Shown: positions 33,022 through 43,261, counted from the stretch's first letter. The stretch: 64,000 nt of DNA from Sunxiuqinia sp963974515 (GCF_963974515.1 NZ_CAXBDD010000002.1:62001-126000), one strand, 5' to 3'. A program made the numbers and translations. The notes: a model not told the origin generated them from the letters alone.

Positions 33022-33732
33022 TTATTTTGAAAGATATATTATTGCATTATACAAAAGCATGCGGTAATTCGGATTCTGATAACTTGTTTTACCATGCCCG
33101 GGTTGCAGATAAATAATCTTTGATAATCCATAAGTGTGCTCCCAGCCTATGATTTCGGTGCTTTCCTGATGATCGGTACCCAGGATCGGGGTCACTTCAG
33201 GCGACACCCAAGTGTTTCCGTAAACTTCATCGAACAAGGTAAAATCCGTTAATCCCGAACTTACTGGATGTTCAGGAACCAGCAGCCGAATCGGAATATT
33301 CGTGTCGTGCAAATAAGTTGAAAACCCGTTTTCGGGGATTTCTTTATATCTGGCCGAATCGTAATACCGGCCACCTAGAATATTTTCATACTCGCCCCAC
33401 GTTTGGTACGAAACAAGCGCATGATGCAAAAACAGCATGGGTTTACCCTCCTGTAGCAGCTGCCGAAAAGCGGCCTTTTCTTCCTCCGAAATTTCCTGGA
33501 ACATGTCATAAAATACGAGCACATCATACGTTCCCATGCCTCCACTCAGCATCAGTTGATTGGCTTGGGGCTGAGCAAGCTCGTCCCAGGTAATTTGCTC
33601 CATCGAGTCGAATAGCTCGGCAAAAGCAGCCCTGTCAAAATCATGGCCTCCGGTCACAACCAAAACCTCAATTTTCTGGCTAAAGCCCGATAATCCAGCC
33701 AGTAAAAGGGTATAAAACAACACTTTTTTCAT
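33022..33732 (-). CDS. Exported ThuA-domain protein
   Basis: A 236-residue protein with a signal peptide (about 1-18, GLSGFSQ) and a ThuA (trehalose-utilisation A, glutamine-amidotransferase-like) fold: VLVVTGGHDFDRAAF, YDVLVFYDMFQEI, PMLFLHHALVSYQTWGEY and LGTDHQESTEIIGWEH. Proteins of this family are linked with disaccharide and sugar-derivative oxidation, often beside 3-keto sugar genes. It is the first gene of a pair with the MFS transporter. The enzyme activity remains undefined in this exported subgroup. Confidence 0.85.
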   Translation of the reverse strand: MKKVLFYTLLLAGLSGFSQKIEVLVVTGGHDFDRAAFAELFDSMEQITWDELAQPQANQLMLSGGMGTYDVLVFYDMFQEISEEEKAAFRQLLQEGKPMLFLHHALVSYQTWGEYENILGGRYYDSARYKEIPENGFSTYLHDTNIPIRLLVPEHPVSSGLTDFTLFDEVYGNTWVSPEVTPILGTDHQESTEIIGWEHTYGLSKIIYLQPGHGKTSYQNPNYRMLLYNAIIYLSK

Positions 33733-34059
33733 TTTTCTATCACTATATTAATGGTGAAAATTGAAATCGGAACAGGAAAATAAAAGACAGCAAAAAGAGA
33801 ACGGAACAGAACACCCCAAGCGGAATTGGGATTCATTAAATTGCGTATTTTTATCCATTGCATGATCAGGGTTTAAGTTCGTCGGCCTAAAAATATAAAA
33901 AATGAGCTTTAGCACTCTTGCAATTAATACGTTATATAACACCTTTCATTTTTATCTGTTCCAAAGCGAATGAAAACCCAATTTTCTTTTGAATACGCAA
34001 CTTTTTTTGCAAAATTGGTCTCAAGTATATAAAGCATTTAGTTTGATAGTTGATAACCG
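33733..34059. other. 327-bp divergent intergenic region
   Basis: Between the ThuA gene (minus) and the 1417-residue gene (plus). AT-rich, with no gene-like reading frame that I trust and no clear promoter on either strand. A TTG at 33930 (minus) is followed by T-rich sequence without a matching -7 box. Confidence 0.4.
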
Positions 34060-37000
34060 ATGAACCAGACCGAAAATAAAACACGGAAACGATTGACCAA
34101 GTGGATCTTGGCAATGGTTTTAGGGCTGGCATTGCTCGCGTTTTTACTCCTTCTTATTTTTGCTGAAAGCTTAGTTAAAAATGAGCTCAGCTCACAACTA
34201 AATAAAAAAACGCAGGGTAGTTACTCTTTATACTTGAATGATTTATCGGTCAATATATTTACACGGAGCTTAATTTTTAATGATATAGAAATCAAAAAAC
34301 AAACCGATTCTGTCAACATTGACTTTTTAAAAGCCAAAACACTCGCCATACGAAAAATCAACCTGCTACAGCTTCTGCGGGATAAAAAACTTCATATTAA
34401 GAAACTGCAACTCGATTCGCCGGCCTGGAATATTCCCAAAGACACGCTGGCAACTTCGGAATCGAAAAGTCCGTTTAGCTTTATCCGGGAATTACAATCG
34501 CTTTTCGGTGAAAACCTTCGATCCGTTTCCATTGATGAAATTGAGCTGACTAACGCCGGATTCATCAAGGATCAATTTGCAGATCAGGAGCAAAAAAGCC
34601 GTTTGGGTGAGCTCAATTTCAACGTGGGCATGTCTGACTTTTATACTGATCCGGAGTTACTGACTCACCGCGAGGACTTCTTTCAAGCCGACGATATTTT
34701 TCTGAGTATAGACAATTACCGGAAAGCACTGGCCGACAGCATCCACGAACTTACCGTTCAGAAGATTCAATATTCATTGAAAAAAAAGGATATCAGGGGG
34801 ACGAAAATACAATTGGCTCCAGTTCCAAACAGCATGGCAACCCACACGCGGTATTTTGTTGAAATCCCGGATATTTCCATTAAGTCGGAACAATTAAAGA
34901 AGCTGTTCCAAACAGACAGCATCCAGATTGATTCGCTGTTTCTGAACCGCGCCGATATTAAAGTGGTTCCTCAAGAAGACGCACCTGAAATTAATTTAAG
35001 ACAAGTCAAAGCGTTCGATCTGTTTCAGTTGGTTGAAGGAGAATTTGATCAACTGAGCATCAACCATCTTTCGATGAATGCCAGAAAACTGCAAATTGAA
35101 CGAAGAAATGAGGATAAATTAAGTATCCAGGAGTTTTATGATTTAAACGTTCAGCTCGAAAGTTTTGAGCTCAACGATCATTCTTTTAATGATCCGGAAC
35201 GCATCCTTTACTCGGAAAACCTATACCTGCAGATCGACAACTACTACCTTTTGATGAATGACGAAATACATCGTTTTGACGCAACAAACATCATAGCCAA
35301 CACCGAAAACAGCTTCATTCAGGCCGATCAGCTGCAACTGAAACCCAGCCAAAACCCGAGCACCGAATTAACGACTGTCGACATGGTATGTGACAGCATC
35401 CGGTTAATAGACATCGATCTAAAAAGACTGTTTCATTCGCGCGAAATGCCGCTTCAATCTGTTTTGGCGTTCAGTCCGGCGTTAATCATCAACCAGGGCG
35501 AGAAGAAGCAGAAAGAGCAACTAGAGACCAACAGCTTACTCTATCACTTCATTCGGAACTACATCAAAGGGGTGTATGCCAATGTCGTTGAATTCGATCG
35601 GGGCCGGTTTGTGATCAATACCGATGAAGGACCGCAACGATCGGGTGTAATTTCTTCTGATTTCGACTTTAGGTTGACCGATTTCTCGCTCGATTCAATC
35701 AGCGCCGAACGAACCGACAAACTTTTTTTTGCGACCAATATCGATCTGACTTTTTCGAACTACAAGATGAAATTGATTGACCAGATTCACCGGCTGGAAA
35801 TTGATGAAATTGCCGTGTCGTCGCACACCAACAGGGCAAGCATGAAGAATTTGCACCTATTTCCGGACTCACCAGGACAAAATGCCCGCTTGTTGAAACG
35901 CTACAATCGCTCGCAGATATACGAAATCAAAATTCCATCACTCGTTTTAAGTAATACGAACATCCACCAGGCTTTCTTCAGAAAAAACCTGCACATCAAT
36001 AATTTTTCGATCGTTGAACCCAGCATTTATCTTGAAGTTTTTTCACATCCCAAGACCAGAACAAAAAAGACCAATCCGCGCGAATTGTACGAGTTGTTAA
36101 ACAAGTACATCGAAAGTATTTCCATTGGAAAAATCTCAGCACCAAATGGCAATATTGAGTTGGTTACACACAGTCGACGAGGTAAAACCAGTTCTTTCAA
36201 CAATAAATTTAGTGTTGAGCTGGAAAACTTTTTACTGAATGAAACTGAAATTGAAAAAGATCGCTTATTTTTTGCTGATGATTTTGAATTGCAAATCGAA
36301 GACCAGCTGTTTCAGCTATCCGATGATGTGCACAACATGCAGGCCAGCGAAATTGGCATCTCATCGAAAAAATCTGAAATTTACATCCGCAACGCCATTT
36401 TATATCCCGATATCAGCAGTCGCATTTACGGAGATTTGCCCCTGCATTTCCACATTAATATTCCCGAAATCAGACTGCAGGGTGTTGATTTGGAGGAAGC
36501 TTATTTTGAACAAAAACTTGATGTTGACCGGGTTCTAATCGATCAACCAAGTATCAATCTTTATCGCTCGCAAAAACCACAAAAGCAAGTGGTTTTTCAG
36601 GACATCGAAGTGCCGTTGCCCAAGGAAATGCAGCGACTGATGATTGGCCAGTTTATACTAACCAACGGACAAATTGACATTTACAATACCGATGAGTTTA
36701 ATGAATCGAAAGTGCTGACCTCTGGAATATCAATGATTGGCGACAACAACAGCTTGATTAGCCATGGGGCAAATCAGCCGGCTACTTTCAAGTCGGACAA
36801 CATTTCGACCACTTTGAGCCGAGTTATTTTCAAACCTGAAAAGGGAACCGTTGACTATACCGCCGATGAACTTCATTTTTCAACCCATGAGAAAAATCTG
36901 ACCGTAAGCAACCTGCTTCTGAAAAATACAGCCAGCAACGGTGAAACTGGTTTTGTTCAGTTGAATATTCCGTCGCTGACTTTCGAAAAAGTCAATATTC

Positions 37001-38313
37001 AGCAGGTCTTGAATGAACATAGTCTTCAGTTTAAGTCCATCCAGGCCGACAAACCGAGCTTGACAATTCGTGCAAAAGCGACGGGCGACTCGAAAATCAA
37101 CCTGTACCAACTAAAAATTCCCCCGGACATTTCACCTATTGTCCGTGAAATTGCTGCTCAAAGCATTCAGCTCAATGAGGCTGAGCTAATACGAATCGGT
37201 CATGATCAATCAAAAAGTTATCCAAATCTGCAGATTGAATTACATGAATTTGCGTTGGACACCACTCCAAATGACCGGTTACTTGGAGCAAAATCGGTAA
37301 AGCTGAACCTGAAAAATTATGCTTTTTCGGATGAATCAAATCAATATAATTTTCATTTGGGCGATATTCAATTCAGCAATCAGAACAACCACTTATCCGT
37401 TGCCGATATCAAGATCAACCCCCGGTATAGCAAACAGCAATTTCAGTCGGCTATTCTTTTTGAAGCCGACCATTACCAAGGAACCATCAGCAAATTGGAC
37501 GTGATGAATTTGGATCTGAAAAGATGGTTTAATCAAGGCGAACTGACCGCTTCGCAGTTAATTGCCAGCGGTGGATCCCTGAATATTTATCGCGACAAAC
37601 GAACACCAGACGATCCAAACAAACAATCCAAGCTGCCTCAGGAGTTAATCAAAAACCTGGCGCTTCCAATTTATTTCGATACCCTCAAATTGAACGATTA
37701 CACCATTCGTTATGAGGAACAAACTGCAGACAGGCCTTTGCCGGGGGTGGTGTATTTTGAAAAGATGAATATCCGGGCATTTCCGGTAACCAATCTCCCC
37801 TACCTGTTGAATGCAAAACCAGAATTAAACGTTAAAGCCAATGCATTGCTCATGGGCGAAGCTTTGCTCCAAACAACCATGACTTACAATCTCCTTTCAT
37901 CCAACAACAGTTTTACGGTACGTGGACAAATTCAGCCATTTGACTTAGAGACTTTAAATCCCATTACCCGAAATGCGGCAGGAATCGCCGTTCGTTCTGG
38001 ACAGCTTAACCGATTCGATTTTGAATTTACAGCCAACGAAACCCAAGCCGACGGAAAGCTTCGATTTGCCTACGACGATCTTAAAATCACCATTCTCGAA
38101 CAAAAAGACGGGGATACGAGAGAAGCTAAATTCCTGAGTTTTCTAACCAATAGTTTGGTATTGAAATCGAAGCACCCACGAACCCGCATCCTGCTCCCCG
38201 ATGAAATCCGTTTTAAACGAGATCCGCAAAAGTCGATCGTCAACTATTGGTGGAAATCGATTTTTAGTGGTGCAAAAAATACTTTCGGAATAAAGGAAAA
38301 TGAGGACGAATGA
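34060..38313 (+). CDS. Large membrane-anchored repeat protein, AsmA/TamB-like architecture
   Basis: A 1417-residue protein, unrecognised by a firm family match. One N-terminal transmembrane helix (residues 15-36) without a cleavage site anchors a long, beta-rich periplasmic chain. At least four tandem repeats of about 178 residues can be seen, with near-equal spacing at roughly 206, 383, 555 and 736. Each has a segment of the form F-A-D/N-x-I-x-L-x-I-x-x-Y-x-x-x-L-x-D-x-I-H-x-L, then two short strands and a P-x-I-x-L turn; weaker copies appear near 915 and 1090. A single anchor followed by repeating beta strands is the pattern of AsmA/TamB bridge proteins that carry lipids between membranes, and this is the most likely reading. 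Confidence in the function is modest. A sensor kinase gene follows after 76 bp on the same strand. Confidence 0.6.
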   Translation: MNQTENKTRKRLTKWILAMVLGLALLAFLLLLIFAESLVKNELSSQLNKKTQGSYSLYLNDLSVNIFTRSLIFNDIEIKKQTDSVNIDFLKAKTLAIRKINLLQLLRDKKLHIKKLQLDSPAWNIPKDTLATSESKSPFSFIRELQSLFGENLRSVSIDEIELTNAGFIKDQFADQEQKSRLGELNFNVGMSDFYTDPELLTHREDFFQADDIFLSIDNYRKALADSIHELTVQKIQYSLKKKDIRGTKIQLAPVPNSMATHTRYFVEIPDISIKSEQLKKLFQTDSIQIDSLFLNRADIKVVPQEDAPEINLRQVKAFDLFQLVEGEFDQLSINHLSMNARKLQIERRNEDKLSIQEFYDLNVQLESFELNDHSFNDPERILYSENLYLQIDNYYLLMNDEIHRFDATNIIANTENSFIQADQLQLKPSQNPSTELTTVDMVCDSIRLIDIDLKRLFHSREMPLQSVLAFSPALIINQGEKKQKEQLETNSLLYHFIRNYIKGVYANVVEFDRGRFVINTDEGPQRSGVISSDFDFRLTDFSLDSISAERTDKLFFATNIDLTFSNYKMKLIDQIHRLEIDEIAVSSHTNRASMKNLHLFPDSPGQNARLLKRYNRSQIYEIKIPSLVLSNTNIHQAFFRKNLHINNFSIVEPSIYLEVFSHPKTRTKKTNPRELYELLNKYIESISIGKISAPNGNIELVTHSRRGKTSSFNNKFSVELENFLLNETEIEKDRLFFADDFELQIEDQLFQLSDDVHNMQASEIGISSKKSEIYIRNAILYPDISSRIYGDLPLHFHINIPEIRLQGVDLEEAYFEQKLDVDRVLIDQPSINLYRSQKPQKQVVFQDIEVPLPKEMQRLMIGQFILTNGQIDIYNTDEFNESKVLTSGISMIGDNNSLISHGANQPATFKSDNISTTLSRVIFKPEKGTVDYTADELHFSTHEKNLTVSNLLLKNTASNGETGFVQLNIPSLTFEKVNIQQVLNEHSLQFKSIQADKPSLTIRAKATGDSKINLYQLKIPPDISPIVREIAAQSIQLNEAELIRIGHDQSKSYPNLQIELHEFALDTTPNDRLLGAKSVKLNLKNYAFSDESNQYNFHLGDIQFSNQNNHLSVADIKINPRYSKQQFQSAILFEADHYQGTISKLDVMNLDLKRWFNQGELTASQLIASGGSLNIYRDKRTPDDPNKQSKLPQELIKNLALPIYFDTLKLNDYTIRYEEQTADRPLPGVVYFEKMNIRAFPVTNLPYLLNAKPELNVKANALLMGEALLQTTMTYNLLSSNNSFTVRGQIQPFDLETLNPITRNAAGIAVRSGQLNRFDFEFTANETQADGKLRFAYDDLKITILEQKDGDTREAKFLSFLTNSLVLKSKHPRTRILLPDEIRFKRDPQKSIVNYWWKSIFSGAKNTFGIKENEDE

Positions 38314-38389
38314 TCTTTTAACATCAGCAAAAAAAAAGCTATTTTTATGCACCATTTTACTAAATAATTTTTAACGCGCACCTAGTCCA

Positions 38390-40618
38390 TTGCAAAAAAC
38401 AATCACATATCTGATTTTTAGCACCCTACTGCTTTGTTCGATTTCTTGCATGGGACAGTCCGAACAGAAAAGAGTACTGATCATTTATTCCTACAACGCA
38501 AGCTTTCATATTTACCAGGAATCAGAAGTAGCTATTGATGAAATTTTTCCTGAAAAAGACTACTCTGTTGACATTGAATTTCTGGATTCGAAACGTTATC
38601 CCGAAGGCCAGCTCAATTCGACCATTTTTCAACACATTAAGCTCAAGCAACAAACCTTACAACGATACGACCTTGTGATTGCCTGCAACGACAATGCTTT
38701 CAACTTTTGTTTAGAATTCCAGAATGAATTATTTAACCAAACTCCGATCGTTTTCTGGGGCATTAACGACCAAAAAAAAGCAATGGAGCAGGAGAATAAT
38801 CCATGGATTACGGGCTTTACCGAAAACATTTCGCTGGAAAACACCCTGAACTTGATTCAGAAACTTCATCCCAATCGGACAAAATTGCAGGTAATTACAG
38901 ATAACACAACCACGGCAATGGCAGACTACCGGGTCTTTCAACAAAAGATTGCTCTGTTTCCCAGCTTTGGTGTTGAAAAAATAAACGTCAGCGATCTAAC
39001 CTTCGAGGAATACACTCAAAAAATTCGGGCAATTCCAGCTGACAACCTGGTATTACTAATGGCTTCGTACCGTTTGAAAGACATTTATTTAGGACTGGAA
39101 CAAATTGTCGAATTTCTTAAAAACAACACGAAAGCCATAATCTACCATGCTTATGATGAAGGGGTTGGTGACGGCTTCATGGGAGGAACAATCATAAACT
39201 ATTATGATCACATGTACGCGGCTGGTATGGTTGGCAAGCAAATTCTGGCCGGAGCGTCACCAACACAATTCAAAATAAGCAGTACCCTCCCCACAACAAG
39301 CATTGTCGACTACAACCAATTGAAAAAACACAGTATCAACCTTGAGTTGGTCCCGCAACGGGTGCTTTTGCTCAACCAGCCACAAATGAATGTTGAAATT
39401 GCCCGCTTGGAATTGATAAAGGTTATCACGGCTATTTTGGCTCTCTTCTTTATACTTTTTCTGGTTATCTATCTAATTAACAGCAAACGAAAAACTGAAA
39501 AGTCGCTTCGGATGATTGCTGAAAATTACCTCAATATTTTTAACGAAAGCCATTCGATGATGCTGCTTATCCATGCCAACACGCAGCAAATAAGAGATGC
39601 TAACAAAGCCGCCGCCGGGTTTTATGGGTACAACCAGAAGGAACTAAAAGCACTTTATTTTCAAGATCTGTGCCGACTTCCCAAACTGGATATCAAAGCA
39701 TTTTTCAGCCAATCGCAAAAGCAAAACAGTCATTTCGAACAAAAGCACCACCTGAAGGATGGGCGCACAAAAGATGTTGAAATTCATAGCGGAAAAATTA
39801 TCTTCGATAACACCACATTTATTTATGTGATTATTCATGACATCTCGCATCGGGTTCAAGCCGAGCAAGAACTGATAGAAGCAAAAAAAAGAGCCGAGGA
39901 GAGTGACCGGCTGAAATCGGCTTTTCTGGCTAATATGAGCCATGAAATCCGGACACCAATGAACAGTATTTTAGGTTTCTCATCCTTACTCGAAGAATAT
40001 CATGATGATGAAATCATCCGAAAAGAATTTATCCGTCACATTCAGACTAGTGGCGAACACCTGCTCACCATTATCAACGACATTATCGATCTGAGCAAGA
40101 TTGAAGCCAACCAGTTAGTCGTCAAAAAGCAAGAGCACCATCTTAATAAAATACTTGACGATGTTTATGAACTGGTTAAAAATCAACTGGTAATCAATCA
40201 GAAATCACACCTACAACTGGTTTTGTCCAAAGATCGGGATGCTGCTCAGGAATTAGTAATTGAAACCGACGAAGTCCGCTTAAAACAAGTGCTTTTAAAC
40301 CTGTTGGGCAATGCTCTGAAATTTACAGACGAGGGCACCATTGAGTTTGGGTACAAATATCGCGAAGATAACATGATTCAATTTTTCGTAAAAGATAGCG
40401 GCATTGGAATACCGGACAACAAACAAAACGAAATTTTCTCGGCTTTTCAGCAAATTGAAGAACATATCACGCGAAACCAGGGAGGCACTGGTCTTGGGCT
40501 TTCCATCGCACGTTCCCTTGTCGAAAAACTCGGAGGACATATTTGGGTGATGTCCGCTGTTAATGAAGGCTCCCGATTTTACTTTACCCACCCGAAAGAA
40601 AAACAAAGCGCCACCTAA
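38390..40618 (+). CDS. Sensor histidine kinase with ABC-substrate-binding-like sensor and PAS domain
   Basis: A 742-residue kinase. The start must be TTG at 38390: a stop lies 18 bases upstream and the next ATG would delete the signal sequence. The N-terminus is a lipoprotein-like signal (lipobox SISC, Cys20) followed by a periplasmic ABC-type substrate-binding domain (about 25-320, VLIIYSYNASF... HMYAAGMVGKQIL), a transmembrane helix (about 343-363), a PAS domain (about 375-490), a HisKA domain with the phospho-acceptor His518 in NMSHEIRTP, and an HATPase with N, G1 and G2 boxes (LLGNALKF, DSGIGIP, GGTGLGLSIARS). There is no receiver domain, so the partner response regulator is elsewhere. 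It likely senses a small ligand outside the cytoplasm. Confidence 0.88.
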   Translation: MQKTITYLIFSTLLLCSISCMGQSEQKRVLIIYSYNASFHIYQESEVAIDEIFPEKDYSVDIEFLDSKRYPEGQLNSTIFQHIKLKQQTLQRYDLVIACNDNAFNFCLEFQNELFNQTPIVFWGINDQKKAMEQENNPWITGFTENISLENTLNLIQKLHPNRTKLQVITDNTTTAMADYRVFQQKIALFPSFGVEKINVSDLTFEEYTQKIRAIPADNLVLLMASYRLKDIYLGLEQIVEFLKNNTKAIIYHAYDEGVGDGFMGGTIINYYDHMYAAGMVGKQILAGASPTQFKISSTLPTTSIVDYNQLKKHSINLELVPQRVLLLNQPQMNVEIARLELIKVITAILALFFILFLVIYLINSKRKTEKSLRMIAENYLNIFNESHSMMLLIHANTQQIRDANKAAAGFYGYNQKELKALYFQDLCRLPKLDIKAFFSQSQKQNSHFEQKHHLKDGRTKDVEIHSGKIIFDNTTFIYVIIHDISHRVQAEQELIEAKKRAEESDRLKSAFLANMSHEIRTPMNSILGFSSLLEEYHDDEIIRKEFIRHIQTSGEHLLTIINDIIDLSKIEANQLVVKKQEHHLNKILDDVYELVKNQLVINQKSHLQLVLSKDRDAAQELVIETDEVRLKQVLLNLLGNALKFTDEGTIEFGYKYREDNMIQFFVKDSGIGIPDNKQNEIFSAFQQIEEHITRNQGGTGLGLSIARSLVEKLGGHIWVMSAVNEGSRFYFTHPKEKQSAT

Positions 40619-40627
40619 CCCGATCTA

Positions 40628-41569
40628 TTATTTGCTGGTAACCGTGATCCGGCGCACCCGGTACGGCTTTTTATTTTGACCTTCGTAGTAAGTACGCATT
40701 AGAATTTCGGCCATGATTCCGATGGTCATAAACTGAATGCCCCCCATCACTAAAAGCATGCCCAAAATCAAAATTGGTTTTCCCCAAATGTCGTAGCCCA
40801 AAAGCTTCAAACCTAACAGGTAAAAATTAATCAAAAAGCCGATCCCCAGCGTAACAATCCCAATTCCGCCAAAAAAGTGCATCGGTCGTTGCATATATTT
40901 CTTGAAGAAGACCATCAGAATTAAGTCGCTGAAAACCCGCGTGGTCCGGCTCAGGTTATATTTCGATTTTCCAAACTCACGGGCTCGGTGATTCACATCA
41001 ACCTGGGTTATCCTGGTAGAACCCTCGAGTGCTAAAAGTGCCGGAATAAACCGGTGTAGCTCGCCATATATATGAATGCTTTTGATCGCTTCATTGGTGA
41101 ATACTTTTAAGGTGCAGCCCAGATCTTTCATCCGGATTCCGGTAGCCTCGCGAATGAGGTAGTTGGCAATTTTGCTTGGGATTTTGCGGAAAAAAGCGCC
41201 GTCCTTACGATTGGCCCTCACGCCGGCAACCATATCCCATTGGCCATCGATTGCCATCTTCAACATCATCGGAATATCTTTTGGATCATTCTGCAAATCG
41301 CCATCAATAAGAGCGATATACTCGCCCGAAGCGGCATCAATTCCAGCTTGCAGCGCTGAGCTCTGTCCGTAGTTCTTCTTCAATTCAAGCAGCAAAAAAT
41401 GCTCATCATTAATCGCTTTCACTTCTTCGCGCGTGCGGTCGGTCGATCCGTCATCCACAAAAATTGCTTCGTAATCGAAATCTTTGAGAGCGCCTTTTAT
41501 TTGTTCGCTCAGTGGCCGAATGTTCAACTCTTCGTTGTAAACACAAATAACCACACTTAATTGCTTCAT
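40628..41569 (-). CDS. Membrane glycosyltransferase family 2 (dolichyl/undecaprenyl-phosphate sugar transferase type)
   Basis: A 313-residue GT2 enzyme. The soluble catalytic half begins VVICVYNEELNI and contains FVDDGSTDRT, IDGDLQNDP (DxD metal site) and LREATGIRMKDLGCTLKVF; two hydrophobic helices lie near the C-terminus (IGIVTLGIGFLI and ILILGMLLVMGG), as in DPM1/ArnC/PglH-type enzymes that put a sugar on a polyprenyl phosphate. The ATG at 41569 starts a typical protein; a longer frame to 41629 has no family support. It diverges from a GT39-type transferase gene, a pairing that fits sugar donor plus acceptor steps of lipid A or cell-envelope modification. Confidence 0.85.
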   Translation of the reverse strand: MKQLSVVICVYNEELNIRPLSEQIKGALKDFDYEAIFVDDGSTDRTREEVKAINDEHFLLLELKKNYGQSSALQAGIDAASGEYIALIDGDLQNDPKDIPMMLKMAIDGQWDMVAGVRANRKDGAFFRKIPSKIANYLIREATGIRMKDLGCTLKVFTNEAIKSIHIYGELHRFIPALLALEGSTRITQVDVNHRAREFGKSKYNLSRTTRVFSDLILMVFFKKYMQRPMHFFGGIGIVTLGIGFLINFYLLGLKLLGYDIWGKPILILGMLLVMGGIQFMTIGIMAEILMRTYYEGQNKKPYRVRRITVTSK

Positions 41570-41692
41570 GATTTTCTGTTTATGGCGATTAAAGAATATC
41601 TTTGCCGAAATTGTCTTATTTAGCGACACGAAATTAACAAAAAAGGCTGAAAGTTATCTAATAGAATCATCAATTTAAAACTGGTTTGCCCC

Positions 41693-43261
41693 ATGCTCAA
41701 GCGATTGAACAAGCCCAAATATTATCCCTGGTTTATTTTTTCCGTTGCCTTAGTAAGCTACCTTTTCAATATTGGTGGCAGTAGCATATACATTTTGGAT
41801 GAAGCGAAGAATGCAACCTGCGCTGCCGAAATGTTTACCCGGGGCGACCTGATTGTTCCCACTTTCAACCACGAGCTGCGTACCGACAAACCGCCCTTGC
41901 ACTACTTTTTCATGATGCTTAGTTACTCCATTTTCGGGGTCAATGCCTTTTCGGCCCGGTTCTTTTCGGCTGTTTTCGGTGCCCTGACAATTTTGATAAG
42001 TTTTCTGTTTGTTCGCCGTTTTCATTCTGAAAAAGCTGGATTATGGACTGTTTTTATCTTATTGGCTTCCATCCACCTCAATATCCAGTTTCATTTAGCT
42101 GTTCCCGATCCCTATCTGATCTTTTTCTTCACTGCCAGCCTGTTCTCATTCTATGGGGCTGTCAAAGAAAAACGATTCATCTACCTGTTGATGCTTTATG
42201 GCTCAATTGGCTTGGGAACGTTATCGAAAGGCCCGGTTGCCATCGGCTTGCCCGGGTTGATTTTTCTTCTGTTTCTGATTTTCAGTAAGCGTTTCAAATG
42301 GATCGAAATAAAGCAGCTGAGGCCATTTCTGGGCGCGGCCATTGTCTTGGCGATCGCTCTGCCCTGGTACATCCTGGTTCACGTGAAAACCAACGGGGTG
42401 TGGACTGATGGTTTCTTCTTCAAACACAATCTGGGCCGTTTTTCCAGCGAGATGGAAGGACATGGAGGAATCTTCCTGATCACCATTTTGTTTGTTTTGC
42501 TCGGCCTTTTTCCCTTTTCGGCCTTTATTGTTCAAGCCTTAAAAAAGGCCTTTGCCAACCGAAAAGATGATTTCACCTTGCTCAGCTTAGTGGCCGGACT
42601 GACAATTGTGGTTTTCTTTTCCATTTCGCGCACCAAACTGCCCAATTATACTGTGCCAGCTTACCCGTTTTTTGCCATACTGCTGGGGCTGTGGCTGTCT
42701 CAACTCAACTTCAACTTCGCCAAACCCAAAGCGAGTATGCTGGTGCTGCTCATCTTTGGTATTATTTTGATTCCGGCGCTTTATATCGGCATCAGTTTCG
42801 ACCCGGCACTGGCTCATTTAGACTCCTTGGCCTGGTATTTCCTTCCCATTCCGCTGGGTTTTGCCGTGGCGTATTATTGGTTCTCCAAAAAACGATTAAA
42901 GTTGGCGATAAAGCTTATTGGAGTGAGTAGTCTTTTGGGTGCACTCAGCTTTATCTCCTTGGTTTTTCCGCGAATCGACCAGGAAAACCCGGTGGCTCAA
43001 AGCCTGCACTTGCTGGAAGGAAAAGAAATTCGGTATTTTGAAAAGTTTAATCCTTCCTTCTCATTTTATCTTCAAAAGGAAATTGAACACCTGGAATACG
43101 ATCAGTTCACCAACTTTTTCGACGAATATCCTGATGGTGTCATTATTTCGACCAAGCGAAAACTCGAAGGGGTGAGGTTGCCAGATCAAGTGAAGGTTTC
43201 CTTTTCAGCCCGCGATATTATGGAACGCCCCACGACCGTTTTGCTAACACGAAAAAATTGA
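41693..43261 (+). CDS. ArnT/PMT-like integral membrane glycosyltransferase (GT39/GT83)
   Basis: A 522-residue polytopic enzyme of the ArnT type, which moves a sugar from a polyprenyl-phosphate carrier onto an envelope target. The first periplasmic loop has the signature ILDEAKNATCAAEMF with the catalytic Asp/Glu pair and TDKPPLHYFFM. About ten or more transmembrane helices are followed by a soluble C-terminal domain from around residue 410. It is divergent from the GT2 gene, which could make its lipid-linked donor. A TATCTTTG at 41597-41604 could be its -7 box. The acceptor (lipid A, peptide or polysaccharide) is not evident from the sequence. Confidence 0.85.
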   Translation: MLKRLNKPKYYPWFIFSVALVSYLFNIGGSSIYILDEAKNATCAAEMFTRGDLIVPTFNHELRTDKPPLHYFFMMLSYSIFGVNAFSARFFSAVFGALTILISFLFVRRFHSEKAGLWTVFILLASIHLNIQFHLAVPDPYLIFFFTASLFSFYGAVKEKRFIYLLMLYGSIGLGTLSKGPVAIGLPGLIFLLFLIFSKRFKWIEIKQLRPFLGAAIVLAIALPWYILVHVKTNGVWTDGFFFKHNLGRFSSEMEGHGGIFLITILFVLLGLFPFSAFIVQALKKAFANRKDDFTLLSLVAGLTIVVFFSISRTKLPNYTVPAYPFFAILLGLWLSQLNFNFAKPKASMLVLLIFGIILIPALYIGISFDPALAHLDSLAWYFLPIPLGFAVAYYWFSKKRLKLAIKLIGVSSLLGALSFISLVFPRIDQENPVAQSLHLLEGKEIRYFEKFNPSFSFYLQKEIEHLEYDQFTNFFDEYPDGVIISTKRKLEGVRLPDQVKVSFSARDIMERPTTVLLTRKN

